44,077 bases of DNA from an uncultured Pelagibacteraceae bacterium (GTDB lineage Bacteria; Pseudomonadota; Alphaproteobacteria; Pelagibacterales; Pelagibacteraceae). A program made the translations under genes and the position numbers. Positions 17,608 to 27,051 of this stretch are shown here, piece after piece (positions within the stretch are counted from its first letter, which is position 1; each line of letters starts with the position of its first letter). Under the pieces are notes generated by a model. It ran no database searches. It was given only the letters and a program-made list of their open reading frames with translations, and was not told the DNA's origin. Location: positions 1 through 44,077 of the forward strand of contig CABYKN010000006.1 of assembly GCA_902519695.1 (NCBI GenBank), given 5' to 3'.

Positions 17608-19060
17608 TTAACCACCAGTCTGAAATATCATTTTTAAAATTAATCTTATCTTCTAATGCATAAGAAATATTAAGTATATTTTGTTCATCAAAAGGTTTTC
17701 CAATTACTTGAAGGCCTAAAGGATAATTATTTTTATCTTTACCAGCTGGTATAGAAATACCTGGTAAGCCCGCTAGATTTATTGGAACTGTAAATATATC
17801 ATTTAAATACATTGATACTGGATTATTTGTTTTTTCACCAATTTTAAATGCTGAGCTTGGAGTAGATGGAGTTAAAATTGCATCAACTTTAGAAAAGGCA
17901 TCATCAAAATCTTTTTTTATTAATTGTCTTACTTTCTGCGCTTTTAGATAATAGGCATCATAGTAACCAGAAGATAAAACATAAGTTCCAATCATAATTC
18001 TTCTTTTAACTTCATCACCAAAACCTTCAGATCTAGTTTTTTCGTACATTTCTATTAAATTTTGACCAGGAGATCTAAATCCATATTTAACACCATCATA
18101 TCTTGCTAGATTTGAAGATGCTTCAGCTGGTGCAACAATATAATAAGTTGGTAATGCGTAATTAGTATGTGGAAGCGAAATATCGATAATTTCTGCTCCG
18201 CAATCTTTTGCATATGAGATACCATTTTTCCATAGCTGTTCAATTTCGTCAGGCATATTGTCAACTCTATATTCTTTAGGAATACCAATTTTCTTTCCTT
18301 TAATATCTTTTGATAATTCTTTTGAATAATTATTTCTTTTGTAATCAATTGAGGTTGAATCTTTTTGATCAAATGAAGAGATCACCTCTAAAAGCATAGA
18401 ACAGTCTCTTACATTTTTTGTCATAGGTCCTGCTTGGTCTAAAGATGAAGCAAATGCTACAATTCCATAACGAGAACAACTTCCATATGTAGGTTTAAGT
18501 CCTACAGTTCCTGTAAATGATGCTGGTTGACGAATAGATCCACCTGTATCTGTTCCAATGGTAACTGGAGTTAAATTTGCAGCGACAGCTGCAGAAGAAC
18601 CTCCTGAAGATCCACCAGGGACTAAATTTTCTCCTACCGGATTTTGAACATTTCCAAAAAAACTAGTTTCATTTGAAGAGCCCATAGCAAATTCATCACA
18701 ATTAAGTTTACCAAGAAGTATTGCTCCTTGACTCCACAAATTTTGAGTAACTGTAGACTCATATGTGGGAACGAAGTTATTTAATATTTTGCTACCTGCT
18801 GTTGTTCTAACTCCATTTGTACAAAATAAATCTTTAACAGCAATGGGAATACCTGGTAGTTTTAAATCAAAGTTAGGATTAGAATCAAATTTCTTTGATT
18901 GATCTATTGCTTTTTCAAAATTATCCGTAACATAAACATTTAATTTTTTTGATTTTTCAGCACGGTCTATAAATGCTTTTGTAATTTCCCCTGAAGATAG
19001 TTTTTTTTCTTTTATATTCGATGTTAATTCGAATAAACTTTGACTTGTTATATCTGACAT
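17600..19060 (-). CDS. gatA: Glutamyl-tRNA(Gln) amidotransferase subunit A
   Basis: Amidase subunit that releases ammonia from glutamine and channels it to GatB. The amidase-signature catalytic triad is present: Lys76 in PIAVKDLF, cis-Ser151 in [13 protein letters not shown] and nucleophile Ser175 in [10 protein letters not shown]. The length (486) is normal. The start ATG overlaps the gatC stop by one base, and the end overlaps gatB by 8 nt. With GatC and GatB it supplies Gln-tRNA(Gln) and/or Asn-tRNA(Asn) by the indirect route. Confidence 0.97.
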   Translation of the reverse strand: MSDITSQSLFELTSNIKEKKLSSGEITKAFIDRAEKSKKLNVYVTDNFEKAIDQSKKFDSNPNFDLKLPGIPIAVKDLFCTNGVRTTAGSKILNNFVPTYESTVTQNLWSQGAILLGKLNCDEFAMGSSNETSFFGNVQNPVGENLVPGGSSGGSSAAVAANLTPVTIGTDTGGSIRQPASFTGTVGLKPTYGSCSRYGIVAFASSLDQAGPMTKNVRDCSMLLEVISSFDQKDSTSIDYKRNNYSKELSKDIKGKKIGIPKEYRVDNMPDEIEQLWKNGISYAKDCGAEIIDISLPHTNYALPTYYIVAPAEASSNLARYDGVKYGFRSPGQNLIEMYEKTRSEGFGDEVKRRIMIGTYVLSSGYYDAYYLKAQKVRQLIKKDFDDAFSKVDAILTPSTPSSAFKIGEKTNNPVSMYLNDIFTVPINLAGLPGISIPAGKDKNNYPLGLQVIGKPFDEQNILNISYALEDKINFKNDISDWWLSE

Positions 19061-19347
19061 TATTCAACAACCTTTGGTACAACAAAAAAATCTTTATTTT
19101 CTTCAGGAGAGTTTTTTAAAATTTTTTCTCTAATATTTTCTGATTTAATTTCATCTTTTCTAAATCTTAGGGTGGTTTCAGCAATTGATGTTAAGGCTTG
19201 AACATTATCAGTATTTAATTCATTTAATTTTTCTATAAATTCAAATATATTATTTAAGTCGCCCTTTAATTTATTAGCTTTTTCATCATCAATAGAAATT
19301 CTTGCTAATTTCGAAATGTGCTTTACTGTTTTAAGATCTATACTCAT
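19060..19347 (-). CDS. gatC: Glutamyl-tRNA(Gln) amidotransferase subunit C
   Basis: Small belt-like subunit that wraps round GatA-GatB and stabilises the complex. I place the start at the ATG at 19347 (MSIDLKTVKHISKLARI), giving 95 residues, the normal family length. The frame is open further upstream but would run into the divergent ruvX start region. Conserved features are the N-terminal VKHISKLARI helix, FEFIEKLNELNTDNV and the C-terminal ENKDFFVVPKVVE. It leads the minus-strand gat operon and shares a 49-nt divergent spacer with ruvX. Confidence 0.95.
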   Translation of the reverse strand: MSIDLKTVKHISKLARISIDDEKANKLKGDLNNIFEFIEKLNELNTDNVQALTSIAETTLRFRKDEIKSENIREKILKNSPEENKDFFVVPKVVE

Positions 19348-19359
19348 ATGGTAAAAATA

Positions 19360-19387
19360 TTGCCGCAAACTATCACTTAAGTAAATA
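19360..19387 (+). promoter_or_regulatory. Possible ruvX promoter
   Basis: In the 49-nt gatC/ruvX spacer, TTGCCG (19360-19365) and TAAATA (19382-19387) are separated by 16 nt, a sigma70-like arrangement. Transcription would begin within a few bases of the ATG at 19397, implying an almost leaderless mRNA. AT-rich sequence makes such matches common by chance. Confidence 0.25.
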
Positions 19388-19396
19388 ATATACAAT

Positions 19397-19852
19397 ATGA
19401 TCACAATTGAGGAATTTAAAAAGAAACAGCTAAATACATCTAGATTAATTGGTCTTGATTTAGGTTCAAAGAGAATTGGTGTAGCTATATGTGATGAAAA
19501 TCAAAAAATTGCCACACCGCTTAAAACAATAAACAAATCCAAATTTGAAGATCTTATCAATGAATTAGAGGATATTATTAAAGAAAATAACATTAAAGGA
19601 ATAATTATTGGAAATCCAATTAATATGGACGGAACCTTTGGTAAATCTTCTCAATCAGTAAATGATGTGTCAAAAGCAATATCAAAAGAAATTGATCTTC
19701 CAATAAGTCTTTGGGATGAAAGATTATCAACAGTTGGAGCGTTTAAATTAACCGAAAATTTAGGTATTAACGTAACTAAAAGAGAAAAAAATATAGATAA
19801 AAATGCTGCTGCATTTATCTTACAGGGTGCCATAGATTTTATTAATAATTAA
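19397..19852 (+). CDS. ruvX: Pre-16S rRNA nuclease / Holliday-junction resolvase-like YqgF
   Basis: RNase H-fold nuclease thought to mature the 5' end of 16S rRNA; it was earlier named a putative Holliday-junction resolvase. The 151-residue protein shows RLIGLDLGSKRIGVAICDEN (first catalytic Asp), then IIIGNPINMDGTFGKSSQSV, LWDERLSTVGA (DER motif) and the terminal Asp in NIDKNAAAFILQGAIDF. The start ATG at 19397 gives a modest N-terminal extension before the conserved strand. It precedes pyrB by 42 nt. Confidence 0.93.
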   Translation: MITIEEFKKKQLNTSRLIGLDLGSKRIGVAICDENQKIATPLKTINKSKFEDLINELEDIIKENNIKGIIIGNPINMDGTFGKSSQSVNDVSKAISKEIDLPISLWDERLSTVGAFKLTENLGINVTKREKNIDKNAAAFILQGAIDFINN

Positions 19853-19855
19853 TAC

Positions 19856-19884
19856 TTGCATTAATCAACCTTTGTGGCTATAGA
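19856..19884 (+). promoter_or_regulatory. Possible pyrB promoter
   Basis: TTGCAT (19856-19861) and TATAGA (19879-19884) are separated by exactly 17 nt in the ruvX-pyrB spacer, and transcription would start a few bases before the ATG at 19895. This placement argues against the in-frame GTG at 19874 as the pyrB start. Both hexamers match the consensus only partly. Confidence 0.3.
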
Positions 19885-19894
19885 GTTGGTTTTA

Positions 19895-20833
19895 ATGGCA
19901 ACTAAAACCAAAGCTATTAAAATTTCTCAAAAACATCTACTAGGTATTCAAGATTTATCAATAAATGACGTTAATTTAATATTAAAAGAAGCTGAAAAAT
20001 TTATTGAATTAAACAAAAGTAAAAATAAAAAATTAGATTTACTTAAGGGAAAAACACAAATTAACCTTTTTTTTGAACCATCAACAAGAACACAAAGCTC
20101 ATTTGAACTAGCAGGAAAAAGATTAGGTGCAGATGTTATGTCAATGAATATAACAAACTCAGCAATTAAAAAAGGTGAAACGCTAATAGACACTGCTATG
20201 ACATTAAATGCAATGCATCCTGATATAATAGTTATTAGGCATCAAGATTCTGGAGCTTGTAATCTTTTATCTCAAAAAGTTAATTGTGCTGTTTTAAATG
20301 CTGGTGATGGAAGGAGAGAGCACCCTACCCAAGCATTACTTGATGCATTAACTATATTGAATAGGAAAAAAAAAATTCAAGGATTAAAAGTTGCAATTTG
20401 TGGAGATATTCTACATTCAAGAGTAGCAAGATCTAATATTTACTTGCTAAACATGTTGGGTGCCGAAGTTAATATTGTAGCTCCTTCAAACCTTTTACCA
20501 AAAGATATAGAAAAATTTGGAGTTAATATTTTTTCAAATATGAAGAAAGGTGTAAAAGATTGTGACATAGTAATGATGCTTAGACTTCAAAATGAAAGAA
20601 TGAGTAGTTCATTCCTGTCATCTAATAGAGAGTACTATGAATACTATGGGCTAACACAGGATAAATTAGAATATGCAAAATCAGATTCAATTATTATGCA
20701 TCCTGGTCCAATGAACCGCGGTATTGAAATTGACACAAAACTAGCTGATGACACTAATATGAGTGTTGTAAAAGAACAAGTTGAATTAGGTGTTGCAATA
20801 AGAATGGCATGTTTAAAAATTTTTTGTGAATGA
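19895..20833 (+). CDS. pyrB: Aspartate carbamoyltransferase catalytic subunit
   Basis: Forms carbamoyl-aspartate from carbamoyl phosphate and aspartate, the first committed pyrimidine step. I start it at the ATG at 19895 (312 residues), a few codons before [10 protein letters not shown]; a GTG seven codons upstream is also in frame. Diagnostic motifs are the carbamoyl-phosphate loop [13 protein letters not shown], the [18 protein letters not shown] segment and [12 protein letters not shown] near the C-terminus. The stop overlaps the start of the dihydroorotase-like gene by 4 nt. In pseudomonads the inactive DHOase-like neighbour is a structural partner of PyrB; the same may hold here. Confidence 0.96.
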   Translation: MATKTKAIKISQKHLLGIQDLSINDVNLILKEAEKFIELNKSKNKKLDLLKGKTQINLFFEPSTRTQSSFELAGKRLGADVMSMNITNSAIKKGETLIDTAMTLNAMHPDIIVIRHQDSGACNLLSQKVNCAVLNAGDGRREHPTQALLDALTILNRKKKIQGLKVAICGDILHSRVARSNIYLLNMLGAEVNIVAPSNLLPKDIEKFGVNIFSNMKKGVKDCDIVMMLRLQNERMSSSFLSSNREYYEYYGLTQDKLEYAKSDSIIMHPGPMNRGIEIDTKLADDTNMSVVKEQVELGVAIRMACLKIFCE

Positions 20834-22119
20834 TGAAAAAGAAATACTTTATTAACGCAAATATAATTGATCCTCATAACAACATAAGTGAGATAGGAGG
20901 ATTAATAATAGGTGAAGATGGAAAAATTGAAGGTGTTGGAAAAAAAGTGAATAAAAACAACATTCCTAGTAGAGAAAAAGTTATTGATTTAAAAGAGAAT
21001 TATATTTTCCCAGGTATAGTTGATATGAGAGTATTTGTTGGTGAACCAGGTTATGAATATAAAGAAAATTTTAGAACTTTGAGCAATGCTGCATTATCTG
21101 GGGGCGTAACCTCAGTTGTAACAATGCCTAATACAGATCCAATAATCGACAACGTTTCAATAGTAGATTTTTTAAAAAGAAGAGGCAGAGATAAATCAAA
21201 AATAAATATATTTCCCACAGCATCTCTAACAAAGGGTACTGAAGGTACAAATATGACAGAGTTTGGTCTTCTGCAAAGTAAAGGGATAATAGCATTTACA
21301 GATGGAATTAGAACAATTCAGAATACAAGAGTTATGTCCAGAATAATGAATTCAGCAAAAGATTTGGGATCTTTAATAATGCAACATGCGGAAGATCAAG
21401 AATTAGCTGAAAATGGCATGATAAATGATGGAATAATTTCGACAAAACTTGGTTTGCAAGGTATCCCAGAAATAGCAGAATTAATAATTATAGAGAGAGA
21501 TTTAACATTATTAGAAGAATATAATTGTCGTTATCACATTTCTCAAATTTCATCAGGAAAAGCAGTTGAAATTATTAAAGATAGAAAAGAAAAAGTAAGA
21601 TTTTCCTGTGGGGTATCAATAAATAATTTATCTTTAAACGAAAATGATATTGGTGACTTTAGAACTTTTTTAAAATTGTCACCGCCACTTAGAACTGAAG
21701 ATGATAGATTAAGTTTAGTGCAAGGTTTAAATGATGGCACAATCGATGTAATAGTTTCAGATCATAAACCTGAAGATGAAGAGCAAAAAAGATTGACGTT
21801 TGCTCAAGCCGCAACAGGTGCAACTGGTATTGAAACATTATTATCCTTGTCATTAGAATTATATCACAATGGATCTGTAAAACTTGAAAAAATTATTGCT
21901 GCATTAACCTCCAATCCAGCAAAAATTTTGAAAATCAATAAAGGTAACTTATCCGTAGGTAATGATGCAGATTTCTGTATTGTGGATATAAATAAGCCTT
22001 GGGTAGTAAAGCAAGAAAATTTGGTTTCTAAATCAAAAAATACGTCAATTGAAAATAAAAGATTACAAGGAAAAGTAATCAATACATATGTAAAAGGACA
22101 AGAGCTTTACAATATTTAA
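20830..22119 (+). CDS. Dihydroorotase-like protein, probably catalytically inactive
   Basis: Amidohydrolase-fold protein of 429 residues in the class I dihydroorotase family. At residues 65-70 it reads DMRVFV where active enzymes have the DxHxH zinc ligands, so both histidines are missing. The following GEPG is retained, as are MQHAED and VSDHKPED. It is translationally coupled to pyrB (4-nt overlap). Similar pyrB-linked genes in other alphaproteobacteria, usually labelled pyrC, share the RVFVGEPG wording as far as I recall. By analogy with the inactive PyrC' of Pseudomonas it may stabilise PyrB, with a true dihydroorotase elsewhere. Activity cannot be fully excluded from sequence. Confidence 0.88.
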   Translation: MMKKKYFINANIIDPHNNISEIGGLIIGEDGKIEGVGKKVNKNNIPSREKVIDLKENYIFPGIVDMRVFVGEPGYEYKENFRTLSNAALSGGVTSVVTMPNTDPIIDNVSIVDFLKRRGRDKSKINIFPTASLTKGTEGTNMTEFGLLQSKGIIAFTDGIRTIQNTRVMSRIMNSAKDLGSLIMQHAEDQELAENGMINDGIISTKLGLQGIPEIAELIIIERDLTLLEEYNCRYHISQISSGKAVEIIKDRKEKVRFSCGVSINNLSLNENDIGDFRTFLKLSPPLRTEDDRLSLVQGLNDGTIDVIVSDHKPEDEEQKRLTFAQAATGATGIETLLSLSLELYHNGSVKLEKIIAALTSNPAKILKINKGNLSVGNDADFCIVDINKPWVVKQENLVSKSKNTSIENKRLQGKVINTYVKGQELYNI

Positions 22120-22692
22120 ATGGAAATTTTTATTTTATCACTTTTATCATATTTATTAGGTTCTATTCCTTTTGGTTTTTTATTAACAAAGATTTTTTTA
22201 AAAAAAGACATAAGAGAAACAGGATCAGGTAATATAGGCGCCACAAATGTTTTAAGAACTGGTAATAAATTTTTAGGTTACTCAACTTTATTACTAGACA
22301 TTTTAAAAGCAGTTTTGCCAATAATTTATGTTAAATTAAATTATTCAGAATTTATTTACATTTGCTCATTATCTGTTTTTTTAGGACATGTTTTTCCAAT
22401 ATGGTTAAAATTTAAGGGTGGTAAGGGTGTTGCAACATATGTGGGAATTTTAATTATTTTAAATTATTTTTTAGGTATTGTTTTTGGTATTGTTTGGGTA
22501 ATTACATATTTAATTTCTAAATACTCATCATTAGGATCAATTCTTGGATCATTAAGTGTTCCTATTTTTATATTTTTTTATAGTAATGATAACATCATGT
22601 TTTATTTCATAATGTTTATTTTAATTTTTTACACTCATAGAGAAAACGTTAAACGCTTGATAAATAAAGAAGAAACTAAGACAGAAATTTAA
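22120..22692 (+). CDS. plsY: Glycerol-3-phosphate acyltransferase PlsY
   Basis: Inner-membrane enzyme that acylates glycerol 3-phosphate from acyl-phosphate, starting phospholipid synthesis. The protein has 190 residues with about five membrane helices. Conserved loops are YLLGSIPFGFLLTK, RETGSGNIGATNVLRTGN (glycerol-phosphate binding) and FKGGKGVATYVG. The ATG follows the stop of the previous gene with no gap. The order pyrB-pyrC-like-plsY-topA is standard in alphaproteobacteria, except that dprA, often between plsY and topA, is not here. Confidence 0.96.
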   Translation: MEIFILSLLSYLLGSIPFGFLLTKIFLKKDIRETGSGNIGATNVLRTGNKFLGYSTLLLDILKAVLPIIYVKLNYSEFIYICSLSVFLGHVFPIWLKFKGGKGVATYVGILIILNYFLGIVFGIVWVITYLISKYSSLGSILGSLSVPIFIFFYSNDNIMFYFIMFILIFYTHRENVKRLINKEETKTEI

Positions 22693-22696
22693 TAAT

Positions 22697-22724
22697 TTGA
22701 CAGTTTAACTGTTTTAAGTACGTT
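22697..22724 (+). promoter_or_regulatory. Candidate topA promoter with overlapping palindrome
   Basis: The 40-nt plsY-topA spacer holds a consensus TTGACA (22697-22702), then 16 nt, then the weak hexamer TACGTT (22719-22724) ahead of the ATG at 22733. The -35 overlaps an odd-centred palindrome ACAGTTTAACTGT (22700-22712). That repeat is followed by TTTT, so the same sequence could instead be a weak terminator hairpin for plsY, or an operator. Confidence 0.35.
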
Positions 22725-22732
22725 CTCTAAAT

Positions 22733-25300
22733 ATGAATCTAGTAATTGTTGAAAGTCCAGCAAAAGCAAAAACAATTAATAAATATTTAGGATCAGATTA
22801 TACAGTTCTTGCAAGCTATGGGCATATAAGAGATCTCCCTTCAAAAAATGGTTCTGTTGATCCTGAAAATGATTTTAAAATGATTTGGGAAATAGATAGT
22901 TTTTCTAAAAAATATTTAAAAGAAATCACAGATAGTGCTAAAGATTCAAAAAAAATTATTCTAGCTACTGACCCTGACAGAGAAGGTGAAGCAATAGCTT
23001 GGCATGTAAAAGAGTTTCTTGAAGAAAAAAAATTATTAAAGGATAAAGAAGTTGAAAGAGTTGTTTTTAACGAAATAACAAAAAAAGCAGTTACAAATGG
23101 AATAGATAATCCAAGAAAAATAGAGCCACATTTAGTTGATGCTTATATGGCAAGAAGAGCTCTAGATTATCTAGTAGGTTTTAATATCTCCCCTATTCTA
23201 TGGACAAAATTACCAGGTTCTAAATCTGCTGGCCGAGTCCAGTCTGTAGCTCTAAGACTTTTAACAGAAAGAGAGCAAGAAATAGAAGTTTTTCAACCAA
23301 AAGAATTTTGGACTTTAAATATAATTTTTAAAAATAACAAAAATGAAAAAATAAATACAACTATTTCACAATTAGATGGAAATAAGGTTGAAAAATTTTC
23401 ATTTAAAAACAAACAAGATATTAATGATGCTTTATCAAAAATAAAAAATAAAAAATATAAAATAACAGATATAAGTTCAAAAACTTATAACAGAAATCCA
23501 TCAGGACCTTTTACTACATCAACATTACAACAAACAGCATCGAGTAAACTTGGTTTTGGAGCATCAAGGACAATGCAAATTGCTCAAAGACTATATCAAG
23601 GAATTGATATTGAAGGTGAAACTGTAGGATTAATTACTTATATGAGAACAGATGGAACTAATATTTCAAAAGATGCGATAACATCTTTCAGAGATTTTAT
23701 AATGCATAATTATGGTGATAAATATTTACCAGAACAACCTCTAAATTATAGTGGCAAAAAAGCAAAGAATGCTCAAGAAGCTCACGAAGCAATACGACCA
23801 ACTGAAATAATTAGGAAACCAGAAGATATGAAAAAATACTTAAGTACTGATCAATATAAACTTTATAATTTAATATGGTCTAGATCTTTATCATCACAAA
23901 TGCAGTCAGCAAAATTTGATAGAAGAACTATTACCATCAACTCAGATGATGATAAAAATATATTCAAAGCTAGTGGTTCAACATTAAAATTTGATGGTTT
24001 CCTTAAACTGTATAAGAACGATGAAAATGATGATGAAAGTGAAAATACTTTGCCAGATGTTGAAAAAGGTGATGTAATGTTTGAGGATCATATTGATGAA
24101 CAGCACTATACACAACCACCACCTAGATATTCTGAGGCAAGTCTAGTTAAAAAATTAGAAGAACTGGGAATTGGAAGACCATCTACTTATGCTAGTATTA
24201 TTTCAGTAATAGCTAATAGAGGTTATGCTGACATAAATAATAAAAGATTTTTCCCAACTGATAGAGGAAAATTACTTTCTGCCTTTTTAGAAAAATTATT
24301 TACCAAATATGTTGATTATGATTTTACTGCAAAATTAGAAGATCAATTAGATGATATAACATCAGGTAAGGAAAATTGGATAAAAGTTCTAGAAAACTTT
24401 TGGAAAGACTTTAATTCTAATGTTTCAGGTGTAAAAGAAAAAAGAACTAGAGAAGTATTAGATCTATTAAATGAAAGTCTTGGATCACTAATATTTGAGG
24501 TCGATAAGGACGGAAATATTGATAGAAAATGCAAGCTTTGTGAATCTGGGCAATTAAGTTTAAAAAATAGTTTTAGAGGTGGTGCTTTTATTGGATGTTC
24601 AAATTATCCAGAATGCAAGTTTACAAGACCACTATCAAAATCTAAAGCAGCTCAACAATTGACACTAGCAGAACCTAAATTCATTGGAAAAAATGATAAA
24701 GGAAAAGATATTTTTCTTAAAAATGGAAGATTTGGTCCATATTTGCAATTTGAGAAAGAAATCATAGCGGAAGATGAAAAAACTAAAAAGAAAAAAAGAA
24801 AATTAAAGAAAGAAGAAAATAATTTAAAAAATGTTTCTATTCCCAAGGGTATTGAGATTGAAAATATTGATTTAGAAAAGGCAAAATATTTATGCTCGTT
24901 ACCATTAAGTTTAGGTAAAAATCCTGAAAATGATAAAGATATTACTGTGAATGTTGGAAGATTTGGTCCTTACCTTAAATGTGAAAATAAATCTGCTAGA
25001 CTAGAAAATGTGGACGAATTATTCACAATTGGATTGAATAGAGCTGTTACATTAATTGCTGAAGCTAAACCGGGAAGAATTTCATCATCTATGATAAAAG
25101 ATTTAGGGGAACACCCTGATGATAAAAAGCCAGTTAGAATCATGAAAGGTCAGTATGGTCCTTACATTAAATACAAATCTTTAAATGCGACTATACCTGA
25201 AGAAAAAGATCCTGTTGAATTAACTATGGAGGAAGCACTAATATTAATTGAGAAAAGAAAAGGATACGATAAAAATAAAAAGAAAAAGAAAGGTAAATAA
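22733..25300 (+). CDS. topA: DNA topoisomerase I
   Basis: Type IA topoisomerase that relaxes negative supercoils. The 855 residues begin with the TOPRIM domain (VESPAKAKTINKYLG; acidic metal triad DPDREGEA). The catalytic core has Tyr303 in GLITYMRTDGT, then IGRPSTYASII. A Cys4 zinc-ribbon follows (CKLCESGQ to CSNYPEC, about residues 600-635). After it come three repeats of the bacterial topoisomerase C-terminal type, each with an (R/Q)(F/Y)GPY(L/I) core (GRFGPYLQFE, GRFGPYLKCE, GQYGPYIKYK), and a Lys-rich tail. Its stop shares a base with the next start (TAATG). Length and domains are normal for alphaproteobacteria. Confidence 0.97.
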   Translation: MNLVIVESPAKAKTINKYLGSDYTVLASYGHIRDLPSKNGSVDPENDFKMIWEIDSFSKKYLKEITDSAKDSKKIILATDPDREGEAIAWHVKEFLEEKKLLKDKEVERVVFNEITKKAVTNGIDNPRKIEPHLVDAYMARRALDYLVGFNISPILWTKLPGSKSAGRVQSVALRLLTEREQEIEVFQPKEFWTLNIIFKNNKNEKINTTISQLDGNKVEKFSFKNKQDINDALSKIKNKKYKITDISSKTYNRNPSGPFTTSTLQQTASSKLGFGASRTMQIAQRLYQGIDIEGETVGLITYMRTDGTNISKDAITSFRDFIMHNYGDKYLPEQPLNYSGKKAKNAQEAHEAIRPTEIIRKPEDMKKYLSTDQYKLYNLIWSRSLSSQMQSAKFDRRTITINSDDDKNIFKASGSTLKFDGFLKLYKNDENDDESENTLPDVEKGDVMFEDHIDEQHYTQPPPRYSEASLVKKLEELGIGRPSTYASIISVIANRGYADINNKRFFPTDRGKLLSAFLEKLFTKYVDYDFTAKLEDQLDDITSGKENWIKVLENFWKDFNSNVSGVKEKRTREVLDLLNESLGSLIFEVDKDGNIDRKCKLCESGQLSLKNSFRGGAFIGCSNYPECKFTRPLSKSKAAQQLTLAEPKFIGKNDKGKDIFLKNGRFGPYLQFEKEIIAEDEKTKKKKRKLKKEENNLKNVSIPKGIEIENIDLEKAKYLCSLPLSLGKNPENDKDITVNVGRFGPYLKCENKSARLENVDELFTIGLNRAVTLIAEAKPGRISSSMIKDLGEHPDDKKPVRIMKGQYGPYIKYKSLNATIPEEKDPVELTMEEALILIEKRKGYDKNKKKKKGK

Positions 25301-25761
25301 TGTCAGCAGATGAAAATTTAAAGAATTTAAATATCAAATTACCAAAAGCTAATGATCCTGTTGGATCATATGCTGCTACAAGAATATCTGGAAATTTATT
25401 ATATATATCTGGTCAAATATCAATTGATGAGAATGGAAATTTAATTAAAGGAAAACTAGGAAAAGATTATAATACTGAACAAGGTTATGATGCAGCTAAA
25501 AGGTGTGCACTAAGTATAATATCTCAAGCAAAAAAAGCATGTGGTGATGATTTATCCAAAATTAAATCATGTTTAAAACTCACTGGATATGTTAATTCTA
25601 CTGATGATTTTACTGAGCAACCAAAAGTCATAAATGGAGCCTCAGATCTAATAAAAAGTATATTTGATGAAGCTGGCTCGCATGCAAGAGCTGCTGTCAG
25701 CACTAATAGCCTTCCATTAGGTGTTGCAGTTGAAGTTGATGCAATATTTGATCTTAATTAA
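25300..25761 (+). CDS. RidA/YjgF/YER057c/UK114-family protein
   Basis: Small chorismate-mutase-fold protein of 153 residues, probably a trimeric enamine/imine deaminase or related metabolite-damage enzyme. Recognisable parts are PVGSYAATRISGNLLYISGQ near the N-terminus and the C-terminal HARAAVSTNSLPLGVAVEVDA, which holds the Arg expected to bind a carboxylate and the substrate-side PLGVAVEV. The length and wording fit the longer RidA subgroup rather than canonical E. coli RidA, so the exact substrate is unknown. It is coupled to topA by TAATG and ends exactly where the convergent ugd gene ends. Confidence 0.88.
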   Translation: MSADENLKNLNIKLPKANDPVGSYAATRISGNLLYISGQISIDENGNLIKGKLGKDYNTEQGYDAAKRCALSIISQAKKACGDDLSKIKSCLKLTGYVNSTDDFTEQPKVINGASDLIKSIFDEAGSHARAAVSTNSLPLGVAVEVDAIFDLN

Positions 25762-27051
25762 TTATCTACCAATACTAAAATAATTTATTTTATTTTTTTT
25801 CATTTCAGAAGTTGAGTAAAGATTTCTCATATCAAAAACCTTAAAGTTTCTTTTTTTTGTTATTTTTTTAAAGTTGATTTGTTTAAATTCATTCCATTCT
25901 GTATGAATAATTATTAAATCTGCACTTTTACAAGCATCTTTTACATTTTCAAAAAAATTTATATTTTTAGATTTAAATTCCTTTTTCTTACCTGTTGGTT
26001 CATAATAATTTATATATGCACCTTTTCTTGATAAAGCTGGTATCATTTTTAATGAAGAAGATTCTCTCATATCGTCAGTGCCAGGTTTAAAAGTAACGCC
26101 CAAAAATGTAATATTTTTATGTTTAATTTTATTATTCATTATTTTGTTAATTTTATTTAATAATAAATTAGATCTTTTATCATTTGAATTAATTACAGAT
26201 TTTACAACTGAAAGATTTATTTTAAACATTCGACCAGTTGAAACAAGTGCCCTTGTATCCTTTGGAAAACATGATCCACCATAAGCAGGTCCGGCACGTA
26301 GAAATCTGCTCCCAATTCTTTCATCTAAACCCATACCAATTGCAACATCTTTAACGTCAATGTTTGATTTCTCACATAAATTCGCTATTTCATTAATAAA
26401 TGTAATTTTAGTCGCTAAAAAAGCGTTTGATGCATATTTAATTAATTCAGCTGATCTTCTAGAGGTATGAAAATATCTTCCACCCTTCTTAATTAAAGGA
26501 AGATATAATTTTTTCATAATTTTATTTGCTTTATTGCTGCTAGTACCGACAACAACTCTATCTGGAAATTGAAAATCTCTTATAGCTTCACCTTCTCTTA
26601 AAAATTCAGGATTAGATACAACATCAAACTTATTTTTATTTTTATTTGATTTTAAGATTTTTGAAATTTTATCACCTGTGGTGACTGGTACTGTAGATTT
26701 AGTAACTATTATTTTATACCTGTTTAGATTAGATCTTATACTTTTGGTAACATTAAACACATATGTCAAATCAGCTTTATTATTTTTGGTAGGAGTACCA
26801 ACGCAAATAAATATGATATCTGATTTTTTTATTGAACTAGAAATATCTGTTGAAAATAAAAGTCTTTTTTTTTTTAAATTTCTTTCAACCAATTCTTGAA
26901 GACCAGGTTCATAAATTGGTATTATTCCTTTATTTAATTTTTCTATAGTTTCTCTATTAATATCAACACATGTAACTGTATTACCTAAGTCAGAAAAACA
27001 AGCCCCACTAACTAAACCAACATAACCAGATCCTATAATGCAAATTTTCAT
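25762..27051 (-). CDS. ugd: UDP-glucose 6-dehydrogenase
   Basis: Oxidises UDP-glucose twice with NAD+ to UDP-glucuronate for surface polysaccharide or lipid synthesis. The 429 residues contain the N-terminal Rossmann motif ICIIGSGYVGLVSGACF, VTKSTVPVTTGD, the Lys/Asn catalytic stretch IKYASNAFLATKITFINE, the thiohemiacetal Cys261 in GPAYGGSCFPKDTRAL and the C-terminal TFKPGTDDMRESSS. The start overlaps the galU stop by 4 nt, so GalU feeds its product directly to Ugd. It ends back to back with the ridA-like gene without a gap. No glycosyltransferases are nearby to show the final product. Confidence 0.96.
   Translation of the reverse strand: MKICIIGSGYVGLVSGACFSDLGNTVTCVDINRETIEKLNKGIIPIYEPGLQELVERNLKKKRLLFSTDISSSIKKSDIIFICVGTPTKNNKADLTYVFNVTKSIRSNLNRYKIIVTKSTVPVTTGDKISKILKSNKNKNKFDVVSNPEFLREGEAIRDFQFPDRVVVGTSSNKANKIMKKLYLPLIKKGGRYFHTSRRSAELIKYASNAFLATKITFINEIANLCEKSNIDVKDVAIGMGLDERIGSRFLRAGPAYGGSCFPKDTRALVSTGRMFKINLSVVKSVINSNDKRSNLLLNKINKIMNNKIKHKNITFLGVTFKPGTDDMRESSSLKMIPALSRKGAYINYYEPTGKKKEFKSKNINFFENVKDACKSADLIIIHTEWNEFKQINFKKITKKRNFKVFDMRNLYSTSEMKKNKINYFSIGR
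25776..25800 (+). terminator. Possible terminator for the topA-ridA transcript, inside the ugd 3' end
   Basis: TAAAATAA (25776-25783), one central T, then TTATTTTA (25785-25792) form an odd-centred inverted repeat followed by an eight-T run on the plus strand. It lies 15 nt after the ridA-like stop and inside the end of convergent ugd. The stem is A/T only, so it would be weak; the T-run also matches Lys codons of ugd. Confidence 0.3.

Noticed and set aside
19874-19894. GTG start giving pyrB seven extra residues
   Set aside because: It would overlap the putative -10 region, and the ATG at 19895 lies at the usual distance from the conserved HLLGI segment.
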